Assembly: GCF_001657485.1 (NCBI RefSeq)
Contig: NZ_LXFU01000049.1
Location: 64,316 to 128,315 of the forward strand
From: Rhizobium sp. WYCCWR10014
Lineage (GTDB): Bacteria; Pseudomonadota; Alphaproteobacteria; Rhizobiales; Rhizobiaceae
Direction of reading: 5' to 3'
DNA: 64,000 nucleotides
A program made the translations under genes and the position numbers. The first letter of the stretch is position 1. Every line of letters starts with the position of its first letter. The notes beneath the pieces were generated by a model that saw only the letters and a program-made list of their open reading frames with translations, had not been told where the DNA came from and searched no databases. Below, in pieces: positions 36,460 through 44,601 of the stretch.

Positions 36460-36485
36460 CCCCGCCATTTTGGCGGGGCTGTCTT
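36460..36485 (+). terminator. intrinsic terminator after the small secreted gene
   Basis: CCCCGCC (36460-36466) pairs with GGCGGGG (36472-36478) around ATTTT, followed by CTGTCTTT. An A-rich stretch precedes it, so it could also serve the minus strand, but the neighbouring minus gene ends 60 bases away. Confidence 0.7.
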
Positions 36486-36546
36486 TAATCGAGATGCGGC
36501 TTCGCCTGCATAATTCCTTAAATCGGAAAGATGCGTGGCGCTGTCG

Positions 36547-36726
36547 TCAGCGTTTGCCGCCAGTTGGCGGCCGGCCCTTGCCTGCCGGGCGATTGCCGCT
36601 TCCGGACGAGGTCTTGGCGTCATTGCCCTGACCGAAATTGGTGCCGCCGAGATGGCCACCGCCGCTGGTATTGGCAACCTGGCGCTGCGCCTTGCGCAAC
36701 AGTGCCTCTGCATTGGTCTTGCTCAT
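36547..36726 (-). CDS. small hypothetical protein
   Basis: The 59-residue product (MSKTNAEALLRKAQRQVANT, then a Gly/Asn/Ser-rich tail ending PPTGGKR) is basic and probably disordered after residue 20. No family was recognised. The ATG at 36724-36726 has a GAGGAGA site eight bases upstream. The same 19-base ribosome-site-to-codon-3 string occurs at the start of the 60.9 kb membrane-protein gene. The function is unknown. Confidence 0.6.
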   Translation of the reverse strand: MSKTNAEALLRKAQRQVANTSGGGHLGGTNFGQGNDAKTSSGSGNRPAGKGRPPTGGKR

Positions 36727-37131
36727 GAAATTCTCCTCAATGGCTGGAAAACCCAGCCGGAATGCCGCCACTGACATCCGCGGTCAAAGACCGAAGGCAT
36801 ATCAGGCAGCGACGATGGGTGTTTGGCGGAGGCTTGCGTCGATCAAAGATTTGCCTGCATTCATGACGATTCCCCCTCAACCGGCATGACAATCACCTCC
36901 GGCAGCTGCCGGACGGCGCAGAAATCGATTTTGAAAGGAAAGATCAGCTGGCACGCCGAGGCGCAAACCAAGCTCGACAAGCAATTTCGATAGATGAATC
37001 AATATGACGGCAATGTGTTTAAAACAAGTTCCCGGCTTCTGGCTGGAGAGGCATTGCCGACTGCTTTTGCCGATTCATAGGGATGATCATGCTGCAGCTC
37101 CGGTTGGAACGCTTCTTGCAGAGTTACTAAT
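36727..37131. other. gene-free stretch before the DUF982 gene
   Basis: This 405-bp gap has no supported gene. It is lower in GC than its neighbours around 36940-37050. It contains the divergent upstream regions of the 59-residue protein and the DUF982 gene. No promoter stands out. Confidence 0.5.
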
Positions 37132-37422
37132 ATGTTTATGATGCAAGGACCAAATGTCATGAATCGGTACACATCGCATCAGTTTCCCGCCCTGAGGATC
37201 CTCATGAGCGGCCAAGATAGATACAGCGTCGTCAGGACCCTCGGGGATGCAGCCACCATGCTCATTTCCGAATGGCCTGGGGATGATGGCGAGGAGTATG
37301 TCGTGGCGGTGAGGACATGCCTCGATGCCATCCGCGGCACGACGCCCCCAAACGCCGCGCGGGAAGCGCTGATGAGAGCGGCTGATGAAGCCGGCATCCG
37401 TTACCTCTCGGTCGTTCACTGA
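37132..37422 (+). CDS. DUF982 family protein
   Basis: The 96-residue protein carries the DUF982 pattern: a V-R-T-L-G-D-A segment, then EWPGDDGEEYVVAVRTCLDAIRG and an AREALMRAADEAGI helix. This small alpha/beta family is expanded in rhizobia, and its function is unknown. The start could be ATG 37132, 37141 or 37159 (MNRYTS). The last is nearest the conserved core. Neighbour context gives no clue. Confidence 0.78.
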   Translation: MFMMQGPNVMNRYTSHQFPALRILMSGQDRYSVVRTLGDAATMLISEWPGDDGEEYVVAVRTCLDAIRGTTPPNAAREALMRAADEAGIRYLSVVH

Positions 37423-37505
37423 GATCGCTCGAGCAGATTCAAGAGAAGAATTTGCGGAAACGCTCGAGCAGTGCAAAGCCGCCGCGACTTTCGCTTCTGC
37501 CCGGC

Positions 37506-38345
37506 TCATAGCCTGTCCTGGCGTTTCTCCCGTGACATCAGTTGGCTAACCACTGCAGCAGAGAGCGCGTCGTCGGCATATCCAAACGTACCGGCTGTTT
37601 TCACCTCCATAGCGGCGCGCATTAACGCCCCCAACGCGGCTCGCGCGAAAGAGCCGCCGACACTCACGCGGCGCACGCCGACGCTCGACAGTTCGGCAAC
37701 AGAGTATTTTCGCCCTTTCAAACCCATGACCACGTTGACTGGTTTGTCCACGGCCGCGCAAACGGTTCTGATTGCCTCGATATCAGGCAAGCCGGGTGCG
37801 TAAAGCACGTCTGCTCCGGCGGCCGAAAATGCTTGCAGCCGTTCGATGGTGTCGTCCAGATCGGGTCTCTCCCAAAGATAGTTCTCCGCTCGCGCCGTGA
37901 GAAGGAAAGGCAGACCGCGTGCAGCCTCTGCTGCAGCATGGATGCGTTCGACGGCTTGCGACAGCTCGTAGATCGGGGCAGCAGGATTGCCTGTTGCGTC
38001 TTCGATCGATCCGCCGACAAGTCCGGTTTCGCAGGCCAAGCGGATGGTTTCCGCACAGGTTTCCGGCGACGCACCGAATCCATCTTCAAGGTCGGCAGAG
38101 ACAGGAAGATCAGCAGCGCCAACGATCTCGGCAGCGTTTTCAAGAACCTCATCCCGTCCAAGGCTCGCGAATGAATCCAACTTGCCTTTGGAAAAAGCGT
38201 AGCCCGCGCTGGTGGTCGCGAGCGCCTCGAAGCCAAGGCTTGCGAGAAGGCGAGCCGAACCGGCGTCCCACGGGTTCGGGATGACAAAGGCACCGTCCCC
38301 CTGGTGAAGTGCCTTCAGTCGCTCGAACTTGGCCCTTTGATCCAT
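37506..38345 (-). CDS. isocitrate lyase / PEP mutase family protein
   Basis: The 279-residue product is a member of the isocitrate lyase/phosphoenolpyruvate mutase superfamily: a TIM barrel with NPWDAGSARLLASLGF, DLEDGFG (metal-binding acids) and GSIEDATGN. The usual lyase signature K-K-C-G-H is absent, so this is not isocitrate lyase. Carboxyphosphonoenolpyruvate-type or methylisocitrate-like chemistry is possible. ATG 38345 has a GAGGGGG site. It ends 84 bases from the DUF982 gene, convergent with it. Confidence 0.85.
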   Translation of the reverse strand: MDQRAKFERLKALHQGDGAFVIPNPWDAGSARLLASLGFEALATTSAGYAFSKGKLDSFASLGRDEVLENAAEIVGAADLPVSADLEDGFGASPETCAETIRLACETGLVGGSIEDATGNPAAPIYELSQAVERIHAAAEAARGLPFLLTARAENYLWERPDLDDTIERLQAFSAAGADVLYAPGLPDIEAIRTVCAAVDKPVNVVMGLKGRKYSVAELSSVGVRRVSVGGSFARAALGALMRAAMEVKTAGTFGYADDALSAAVVSQLMSREKRQDRL

Positions 38346-38552
38346 AAATGCCCCCTCACGTTTCACTGAGGGCGAGACTAGCATCACGGGAACGAAATGT
38401 GAACACGCTCCGCGAACTTGCCTTGGAGAGAATGGCGACGATGGCTCTTGGGGCGCCTTTCCGTCAGTCGCACGCTCCTGGGCCAGACATGCGTCCGCAG
38501 CAGAGGCTGAATCCAGCGATTACTCATATCTTCGGTATGGCGCTTGAAATGG

Positions 38553-38629
<77 letters not shown>

Positions 38630-38684
38630 GTCTGCTGGCCGCACCCAAGAAGCGCGGCCGGATGCGGCATATGGACGAGAAATC

Positions 38685-38990
38685 TCAATGCGTCCAGGGC
38701 TGCGTGCGGGTATAGCGGAAATTGTCGGGATAGGCGACAACCTGGCGTGTCGGGTCCTTCGGCGCGATGACGCGGTATTCGATGCCGTTGCGCTGGGCGT
38801 AGGCTTCGGCGAGTTCCTGCGTTTCGAAGGTGAGCTTCACCTGCTGGCGCATATCGCCCGAGGAAGTGTAGCCCATGATCGGATCGATCTTGCGCGCCGA
38901 CTCCTGATCGTATTCAAGCACCCAGAGATGGGTCTTTGCCTTGCCGGACTGCATGGCGGTCTTGGCTGGACGATAGATCTTGGCAGACAT
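38685..38990 (-). CDS. NDUFS4-like complex I accessory subunit
   Basis: The 101-residue protein matches the ETC complex I subunit family (mitochondrial 18 kDa NDUFS4): AKIYRPAKTAMQSGKAKTH at the start, W-V-L-E-Y and the conserved LTFETQELAEAYAQRNG segment. In mitochondria it stabilises the NADH module of complex I. In alphaproteobacteria it is usually an orphan gene. It lies just upstream of tRNA-Arg on the same strand. Function here is inferred from the family. Confidence 0.92.
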   Translation of the reverse strand: MSAKIYRPAKTAMQSGKAKTHLWVLEYDQESARKIDPIMGYTSSGDMRQQVKLTFETQELAEAYAQRNGIEYRVIAPKDPTRQVVAYPDNFRYTRTQPWTH

Positions 38991-39358
38991 GACTGCAGCG
39001 TCTCCGACTATGCGGGCAGCGCCCGCCTTTCATGGTCTCAATCCCGTTGCCGGCCCGTTCTCGGGCCTTGGCATCATCGCTGAGGATAATGCCAAGAGAT
39101 GAATTTTGCTTAGCCGCGAATCCCCGCTTTTTCAAGAAAAAAGGCGGTGTACGACGCTGCTGCCGACTCTATAACGAGCCGATGCGTTTGGGAAACAAGG
39201 ATATCGACGGACATGGCGCAGCCATCTCTCGAAACCCTCGGATTTCCAACCGGATTGCGCAATATTACCGCTTGTCTCATGTTTTGATCACAACCTGATT
39301 GCCGCAGCCTGCCCTTGGCACTATTTACGGCTCAGTTGGTTTCAGTGGATTTGCACTC
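38991..39358. other. gene-free stretch
   Basis: This 368-bp gap upstream of the NDUFS4-like gene has no supported gene. It is followed by a possible 37-codon plus-strand ORF. No tRNA or palindrome was seen in it. Confidence 0.5.
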
Positions 39359-39472
39359 ATGATCAAACGTTCGGCGGAGTTCAATGCCATTGTGATTGGG
39401 GCTGGTATCACGGCGTTCTTCTACGTTGCCATCAGCTACGCCCAATATATCGGCCTGCTCGCCCACGGCTGA
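39359..39472 (+). CDS. possible 37-residue membrane peptide
   Basis: ATG 39359 opens a 37-codon frame ending TGA. The product (MIKRSAEFNAIVIGAGITAF, then FYVAISYAQYIGLLAHG) would be a single hydrophobic helix. The ribosome site (GTGGA, weak) is poor. Small rhizobial membrane peptides of this type exist, but none is firmly recognised here. Confidence 0.35.
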   Translation: MIKRSAEFNAIVIGAGITAFFYVAISYAQYIGLLAHG

Positions 39473-39652
39473 GGTAGCCTTGACGTGCAATTACGCCAGG
39501 CAGTGGATTCGTGTGCCCGGCAAGCGGTTTGGCGACCTATCAAGATTTTTCTGTCTTGCATCCACAGGTCCGGCGAGGAATCTTCGGCCAGAGCTGGATT
39601 TATGGGTTGCGACGGCGAAGTGAACCGTGTATCTCCCCTGCCATTCACGGCA

Positions 39653-39729
<77 letters not shown>

Positions 39730-39793
39730 TTCAATATCCCGATATTCTCGAATTCCTTGACAGGCGCACCGCTGCTCGCGGTCGCGCGCGCCG

Positions 39794-40282
39794 CTACTTC
39801 GCCTTCTTCGTCGTCGTGGCGCTGACGATCCTGTCGCCGGGCTTGATTCCCAATTTGGCAACGATGCCGGCGTTGAGTTCGACGACGTATTTCACCGCAA
39901 CCATCGAATCGATGATGTCGCGCGAATAGGGCACTGCCTTTTCCTTGATGTGGCGAATCGTGCCGGTGTCGTCGGCAAAAAGCATGTCGAGCGGCAGGAT
40001 GGTATTTTCCATCCACATGGTCACGCGCCGCGGCTGGTCGAAATCGAAGATCATGCCGGCATCATCGGCCATCACCTTGCGAAACATCAGGCCGCGAGCC
40101 CTCTGATCCGGGGTCGAGGCGATCTCGACGGTGAAATGCAGCACCTTGCCCGCAGCGGTCTGGATGAGCAGCGGCTCCTTGTCGAACCGTATCTCCTCGT
40201 CAGCGAATGCCGGCAGCGCAACCATGAAAAAAAGCGCCAGGATGGCGCTTCTGATGGCATCACATAGGATTAGGCCGCGCAT
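39794..40282 (-). CDS. DUF192 family exported protein
   Basis: The 162-residue product has a signal peptide (SAILALFFMVALPAFA) and the DUF192 domain: the TPDQRARGLMFRKVM block and MWMENTILPLDMLF near the centre, ending in NAGIVAKLGIKPGD. The family is of unknown function, often near cold-shock genes in rhizobia. The start is two bases after the stop of the cold-shock gene, so the two are one operon. Periplasmic location is inferred. Confidence 0.9.
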   Translation of the reverse strand: MRGLILCDAIRSAILALFFMVALPAFADEEIRFDKEPLLIQTAAGKVLHFTVEIASTPDQRARGLMFRKVMADDAGMIFDFDQPRRVTMWMENTILPLDMLFADDTGTIRHIKEKAVPYSRDIIDSMVAVKYVVELNAGIVAKLGIKPGDRIVSATTTKKAK

Positions 40283-40284
40283 GT

Positions 40285-40863
40285 TCAGTGCGACCGGCTT
40301 GCCGGGCTCGGAACGTCGGGATGGATCTCTGCGGCCATTAGGCCCTTTTCGCCGTCGCCGAAGCGGACGAGAACCACCTGGCCGGGCCGCAGTTCCGTCA
40401 GGCCGAAGCGGCGCAGCGTTTCCATGTGCACAAAGATATCTTCCGTGCCCTCGCCGCGTGTCAGGAAGCCGAAACCCTTAGTGCGGTTGAACCACTTGAC
40501 CAGCGCACGCTCGAGGCCGCTCGTCGCAGTAACCTGCACATGGGTGCGTACCGGCGGCAGCTGCGAGGGATGGACCGCGGTCGACTGATCCATCGAGAGG
40601 ATCTTGAAAGCCTGATAGCCGCGCTCACGGCGCTGGATGAGGGCAACGATGCGCGTTCCCTCAAGGATCGTCTGGTAACCGTCGCGGCGCAGGCAGGTCA
40701 CGTGCAGGAGAACATCCTGCAAGCCGTTGTCGGGCACGATGAAGCCGAAACCCTTGGCGACATCGAACCACTTGACGACGCCGGTGATTTCAACAAGATC
40801 GACCGCCTCTCCTGATAGCTCGTCGAGGTCGGAGTATTCGTTCGATGAAATCCTGTCAGCCAT
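40285..40863 (-). CDS. double cold-shock-domain protein
   Basis: The 192-residue product has two cold-shock domains: residues about 27-92 (VKWFDVAKGFGFIVPDNG) and about 118-182 (VKWFNRTKGFGFLTRGEG, then DIFVHMETLRRFGL). RNP1-like KGFGF is present in both. Each domain should bind single-stranded RNA or DNA. Compared with classic CspA (70 residues) the fusion is typical of alphaproteobacteria. It heads an operon with the DUF192 gene. Role in mRNA folding is inferred from the family. Confidence 0.92.
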   Translation of the reverse strand: MADRISSNEYSDLDELSGEAVDLVEITGVVKWFDVAKGFGFIVPDNGLQDVLLHVTCLRRDGYQTILEGTRIVALIQRRERGYQAFKILSMDQSTAVHPSQLPPVRTHVQVTATSGLERALVKWFNRTKGFGFLTRGEGTEDIFVHMETLRRFGLTELRPGQVVLVRFGDGEKGLMAAEIHPDVPSPASRSH

Positions 40864-41058
40864 TGTCGCCAGCCCCTCGAATACGCGTCACACTGTTACG
40901 GTTAACTGATTCTTGAAATCAAGATTAACATCTTGGTAACGGATAAGCGCAAGTCCTAGTTTTCGGTTATTCCCAGGTGCACATTTTATAAAGTTGACTT
41001 GCCCGAAGCTGACCTCGGTTCGCCGAAAAAAGCCAGCCCCAATAAAGGAGTAAATAGA

Positions 41059-41499
41059 ATGCGTTATCTACATACAATGGTTCGTGTCAAAGACCTGGAC
41101 GCCTCGCTTGCCTTTTACACCACCCTGTTCGGACTGGAGGAAATTCGCCGCCACGAAAACGAGAAGGGCCGCTTCACCCTGGTTTTCCTGGCTGCTCGCG
41201 ACGATCTCGACCGTGCGCGCAGCGAAAAAGCCCCCTGCCTCGAGCTTACCTACAATTGGGACACGGAAGATTATAGCGGAGGACGCAATTTCGGCCACCT
41301 CGCCTATGAGGTCGACGATATTTACGCCACCTGCCAGAATCTGATGGACAACGGCATCACCATCAACCGGCCGCCGCGCGACGGGAACATGGCCTTCGTG
41401 CGCTCACCCGACGGCATCTCGATCGAAATCCTGCAGAAGGGCAGCCCGCTTCCGGCCGCCGAACCCTGGGCTTCGATGGGCAATACCGGCGCCTGGTAA
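41059..41499 (+). CDS. gloA: lactoylglutathione lyase (glyoxalase I)
   Basis: GloA isomerises the methylglyoxal-glutathione hemithioacetal to S-lactoylglutathione. The 146-residue protein has two beta-alpha-beta-beta-beta halves: metal ligands His5 (RYLHTMVRV), Glu in CLELTYNWD, His in FGHLAYEV, and Glu in SIEILQKG. The ATG 41059 has AAAGGAG 10 bases upstream. A strong terminator follows. It is monocistronic. Nickel use is typical of bacterial enzymes but not shown. Confidence 0.95.
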   Translation: MRYLHTMVRVKDLDASLAFYTTLFGLEEIRRHENEKGRFTLVFLAARDDLDRARSEKAPCLELTYNWDTEDYSGGRNFGHLAYEVDDIYATCQNLMDNGITINRPPRDGNMAFVRSPDGISIEILQKGSPLPAAEPWASMGNTGAW

Positions 41500-41507
41500 G
41501 GGTTTTC

Positions 41508-41540
41508 GCCGCAAGGCTTTTGCGAGGCTTGCGGCTTTTT
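41508..41540 (+). terminator. terminator of gloA
   Basis: GCCGCAAG (41508-41515) pairs with CTTGCGGC (41528-41535) around a 12-base loop, then five T residues (41536-41540). Confidence 0.85.
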
Positions 41541-41665
41541 CGATTTCGGGTCCGGCCGGCGCCTCGGCGCTTGCCGCGATCCCACGCCGCAGGCAATCTT
41601 CTAGCGACTCGAAGCGGGAGAGAAGCGTTTTTCGCTTATTTTCCGCATCAACTGGAGACTGTCGC

Positions 41666-42733
41666 TTGCGTAAGATGCAGATGCGGATGCCCGTGACGGG
41701 CGCTTTGCTGATCGCCACCTCGGTGCTGGCGCTGTCCGGCTGTGCGTCGGACAAGAAGGCGCTCGATTCGGCGGCGGTGGTTCCGGCTGTGCCGGCCGCA
41801 GCACCGCAGCTGGCCACGGCAGCGCCTGCAAGCCCTGCCCCACGTTCGGTCTATACCGATCCGCGGCTCGTCAACGTCTCCGGCGTCCAGGGCGCGCCTC
41901 AGGTCGTGGCACAAGATCCGAATGCAGCCGTCCCGCCCGCCGGCTCGGCAACGGCGGCGCCTGCCAATATTGGCGGGCTCGTCCTGCAGTCGACCCGGAT
42001 CAACGCGCAGGCGATGAGCATCTTTTCCGATCACCAGCCGGCGCCGCAGAACAACAGCACGTCCACCGTCATTCAGCCGCAGGCCTATGTGCCGGTGGAA
42101 GGTGCAGCACCGGCGCGAAGCAGCGTCTACAGCCAGCCGCCCGTGCCCCAACAGCCGGCGGAGCCGGTGCTGCCGCAGCAATCCTCGCAGAATAGCAGCA
42201 CGCAGCTTGCGCCCGTGCAGACGGCGTCGCTGGCGACGGGCAGCATTCCGACCTCGACGATGAACGCGCTCTACAGCGCGCCAAAGCAGAACCTGCTCGG
42301 CAGCCTCTCCGGCCTGCTACACAAGGCGGCCCTGCCCGGCATGACGCGCATCGCGCCGAACGGGCTGCATCTCCAGAACGACAAGGTCGAGGTCGGCTGC
42401 TTCAAGCCTGACCTGTTGAAAGTGATGAAGACGGTCGAAAGCCATTTCGGCCGGCCTGTTATCGTCACCTCCGGCTACCGTGACGACGAGCACAATCGCC
42501 TCGTCGGCGGTGCTGACGAATCGATGCACAAGAGCTGCGAGGCCGCCGACATCCAGATCGACGGCGTGACGAAATGGGATATCGCCGCCTATATCCGCTC
42601 CTTGCCGGACCGCGGCGGCGTCGGCACCTACTGCCATACGGATTCGGTCCACCTCGATACCGGCAAAAGCCGCGACTGGAACTGGGGCTGCGGCGGCAAA
42701 CGCGCACCGATAACGACGGCAAGAGCGATCTGA
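41666..42733 (+). CDS. lipoprotein with C-terminal M15-type peptidase domain
   Basis: The 355-residue product has a lipobox (LALSGC) and a long Pro/Ala/Gln-rich low-complexity middle (about 30-220). The C-terminal domain is of the M15/YcbK type, with TSGYRDDEHNRLVGGADES, HKSCEAADIQI and SVHLDTGK. These supply the His/Asp metal ligands of D-Ala-D-Ala carboxypeptidase-like enzymes. It probably acts on peptidoglycan at the outer membrane, by inference. The start is TTG 41666, nine bases after GGAG; ATG 41675 is an alternative with poorer spacing. Confidence 0.82.
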   Translation: MRKMQMRMPVTGALLIATSVLALSGCASDKKALDSAAVVPAVPAAAPQLATAAPASPAPRSVYTDPRLVNVSGVQGAPQVVAQDPNAAVPPAGSATAAPANIGGLVLQSTRINAQAMSIFSDHQPAPQNNSTSTVIQPQAYVPVEGAAPARSSVYSQPPVPQQPAEPVLPQQSSQNSSTQLAPVQTASLATGSIPTSTMNALYSAPKQNLLGSLSGLLHKAALPGMTRIAPNGLHLQNDKVEVGCFKPDLLKVMKTVESHFGRPVIVTSGYRDDEHNRLVGGADESMHKSCEAADIQIDGVTKWDIAAYIRSLPDRGGVGTYCHTDSVHLDTGKSRDWNWGCGGKRAPITTARAI

Positions 42734-42883
42734 CGGCCGCGCGATTTTCACATTACGTTACGGCAGCGTCGCCTCAGCTCGTTAAAGAAACAACCGACAG
42801 CCTATTGATTCAGCTTCAATAATTGGCTTCTCGAATGCGCTCGGATTTCCTGTCATTTTTTTGAAAGAAACCGCAATTGCCGC

Positions 42884-42912
42884 TTGCGGGATTCAAAACG
42901 CCTGACTATAAG
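42884..42912 (+). promoter_or_regulatory. tRNA-Glu promoter, left copy
   Basis: TTGCGG (42884-42889) and TATAAG (42907-42912) are 17 bases apart, followed by a GC-rich stretch typical of stable-RNA promoters. The same arrangement precedes the right tRNA-Glu copy at 58838-58866. Confidence 0.7.
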
Positions 42913-43015
42913 GGCGCCACCACGAAGGAAGCGCCCTTCGTCTATCGGTTAGGACACCAGATTTTCATTCTGGGAAGAGGGGTTCGACTCCCCTAGGGCG
43001 TACCACTTTCTCTCC
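42902..43015. repeat. 114-bp direct repeat containing tRNA-Glu, left copy
   Basis: Bases 42902-43015 are identical to 58856-58969. The repeat runs from just before the -10 box, through the tRNA gene, to 10 bases past its CCA end. The copies flank about 15.8 kb. Upstream of the repeat the copies differ except for TTGCGG. Confidence 0.9.
42931..43005 (+). tRNA. tRNA-Glu (anticodon TTC), left copy
   Basis: The 75-base cloverleaf has acceptor GCGCCCT / AGGGCGT, anticodon arm CCAGA-TTTTCAT-TCTGG with TTC, T-arm GGGG-TTCGACT-CCCC, and an encoded CCA. It is identical to the gene at 58885-58959. Confidence 0.96.
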
Positions 43016-43079
43016 ATACAGAAGCCAACACTTCCACTTGCAGAAGCCGGCGCGCGCTCCTATTTTAACGAGGCTGCCT

Positions 43080-43154
43080 GCGCCCTTCGTCTATCGGTTA
43101 GGACGACAGATTCTCATTCTGTAAAGAGGGGTTCGACTCCCCTAGGGCGTACCA
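43080..43154 (+). tRNA. tRNA-Glu (anticodon CTC)
   Basis: This 75-base gene differs from the TTC copies only in the anticodon arm and adjoining bases (ACAGA-TTCTCAT-TCTGT). The anticodon is CTC, which reads GAG. The T-arm and acceptor are identical to the TTC gene. It lies 74 bases after the TTC gene, without an obvious promoter of its own, so the two are probably one transcript. Confidence 0.95.
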
Positions 43155-43223
43155 CTTCTGGTCACAGAAGCCATTCTCGGCGTTCTATTCGACCAGACCA
43201 GAGCTCGGCTGCTCTGATATGCA

Positions 43224-44374
43224 TCAGGGGAGCGACGGTCCATTCAGAGAGGCGCCGAGCTTGATGCCTCCGAATGTTTCGGGCAGATCGACGACGTAGA
43301 TCTTCCAGGGCCGTTTCACCATGTCCTGCTTGTTGCCGAACAGCCTCGTTCGGCGGGATTGCGTGACCGGAATATAGAGCTTGCGATCGACACTGATGAA
43401 CGATCCATCCGGACTGATGAACTCGTCATCCGACGTCAGCACCGCAGTCTGTCCGGTCGGTGACAAGACCGCCACCCGCTTGTTGTCCAGTTCAGAGAGA
43501 TAGAGATTACCGTACGTATCAAGGGCGCAGCCGCCGCTGCGTGCGATCGTCGCGTATTCCTCGACCTGTCCGGCGAGGTCCTCATCCGAAAGCGACGAGT
43601 CGCGCAGCGCTGCGGTCTTGATCTTGATGAACGGGCCGGTCGGTGCCGCACATAAAGCCACTCCCCGTCGTCGCTGACCTCGATCATGTCGATCTTGGGG
43701 GTCTGATGGCTCCCCTGCTGCATATTCGGTTCGACCTTTGCCTGCATTGCAGGAGAACCAGACATCCGGCGAAGCGTAACGCCGGTCTTGAGGTCATGAT
43801 AGATCAAGGCGCCCAACCCGGAGTCCGTGACGTAGACATGATCGCCGAACACGCGCAAATCGTTCAATTTCGCGCCCTTCGGCAGAATGTCGTCGCCGAA
43901 GCGCAGAACCCGCAGCACCTCGCCGGAGTCCGCATCCAATTGAACAAGCTTCTGTGCGCCCTTGTGAGGCTCGGAAAGCGCGGGCGGATAGGAGTCTGCG
44001 CGCAGTGCTCCCTGGTCCACCGCCCAGACAGTCCCGTCCTTGAAGACATGGATCGAGTTGACATAGACGAAGCTTTCAAAACCGTCGTCACCCGGCTTCC
44101 ATTCGTTCCAGGCATTTCCCGGGAAGGCGGCTGGTTTTCCGTCCAGGCCCCGTTTTGCGAGACAGGGCGTCTGATCATAATCCGGATAGCGTGGCAGGCC
44201 GAAGAACATGTCTCCTTTTGCCGTCAGCGCCACTTGATTGCAGAACCATGGTATTTCTGCAGCCACTGTGTGATTGAGCTCTGCTCCTGCCGCCGATACA
44301 CCTTTCAATGGCAGCAATCCGGAAGCCGCAGTGCAGGCAGCAGCAGTCATAAATCTCCGACGACCAATTTTCAT
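43224..44374 (-). pseudogene. MRJP-like Tat-exported protein, interrupted by a frameshift
   Basis: The gene starts at ATG 44374 with a GGAGGATATC site. A twin-arginine signal (GRRRFMTAAACTAASGLLPL) is followed by a beta-propeller-like protein resembling the major royal jelly / dopachrome-tautomerase-related family (DLRVFGDHVYVTDSGLGALI). In the first frame sense ends near 43654 (DDGEWLY); the continuation CAAPTGPFIKIKTAALRD lies in the next frame, to the stop at 43224. Restoring one base at about 43652 would join the two as about 383 residues. As read the protein would be truncated or have a wrong C-terminus. A sequencing error is equally possible. Confidence 0.75.
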
Positions 44375-44601
44375 GATATCCTCCTGTTGGTATAATCACA
44401 CGGCGGCAAGCAAACGACCGACATCGAATCCGCGCGCAAACGCCCCGCACTCGCGTGCGCGTGGGACGCTGCGACTGGAACAACGCGGTAGCCTGGGAAC
44501 GACCCGCCAATTCTCAGGGCTGGACCCGTCTTATCGGCAGGATCGATCGCCTCTATGAGCTCTGCGATCCTTGTAGATCGGCACTGCCGCTCGGCCGGCG
44601 A

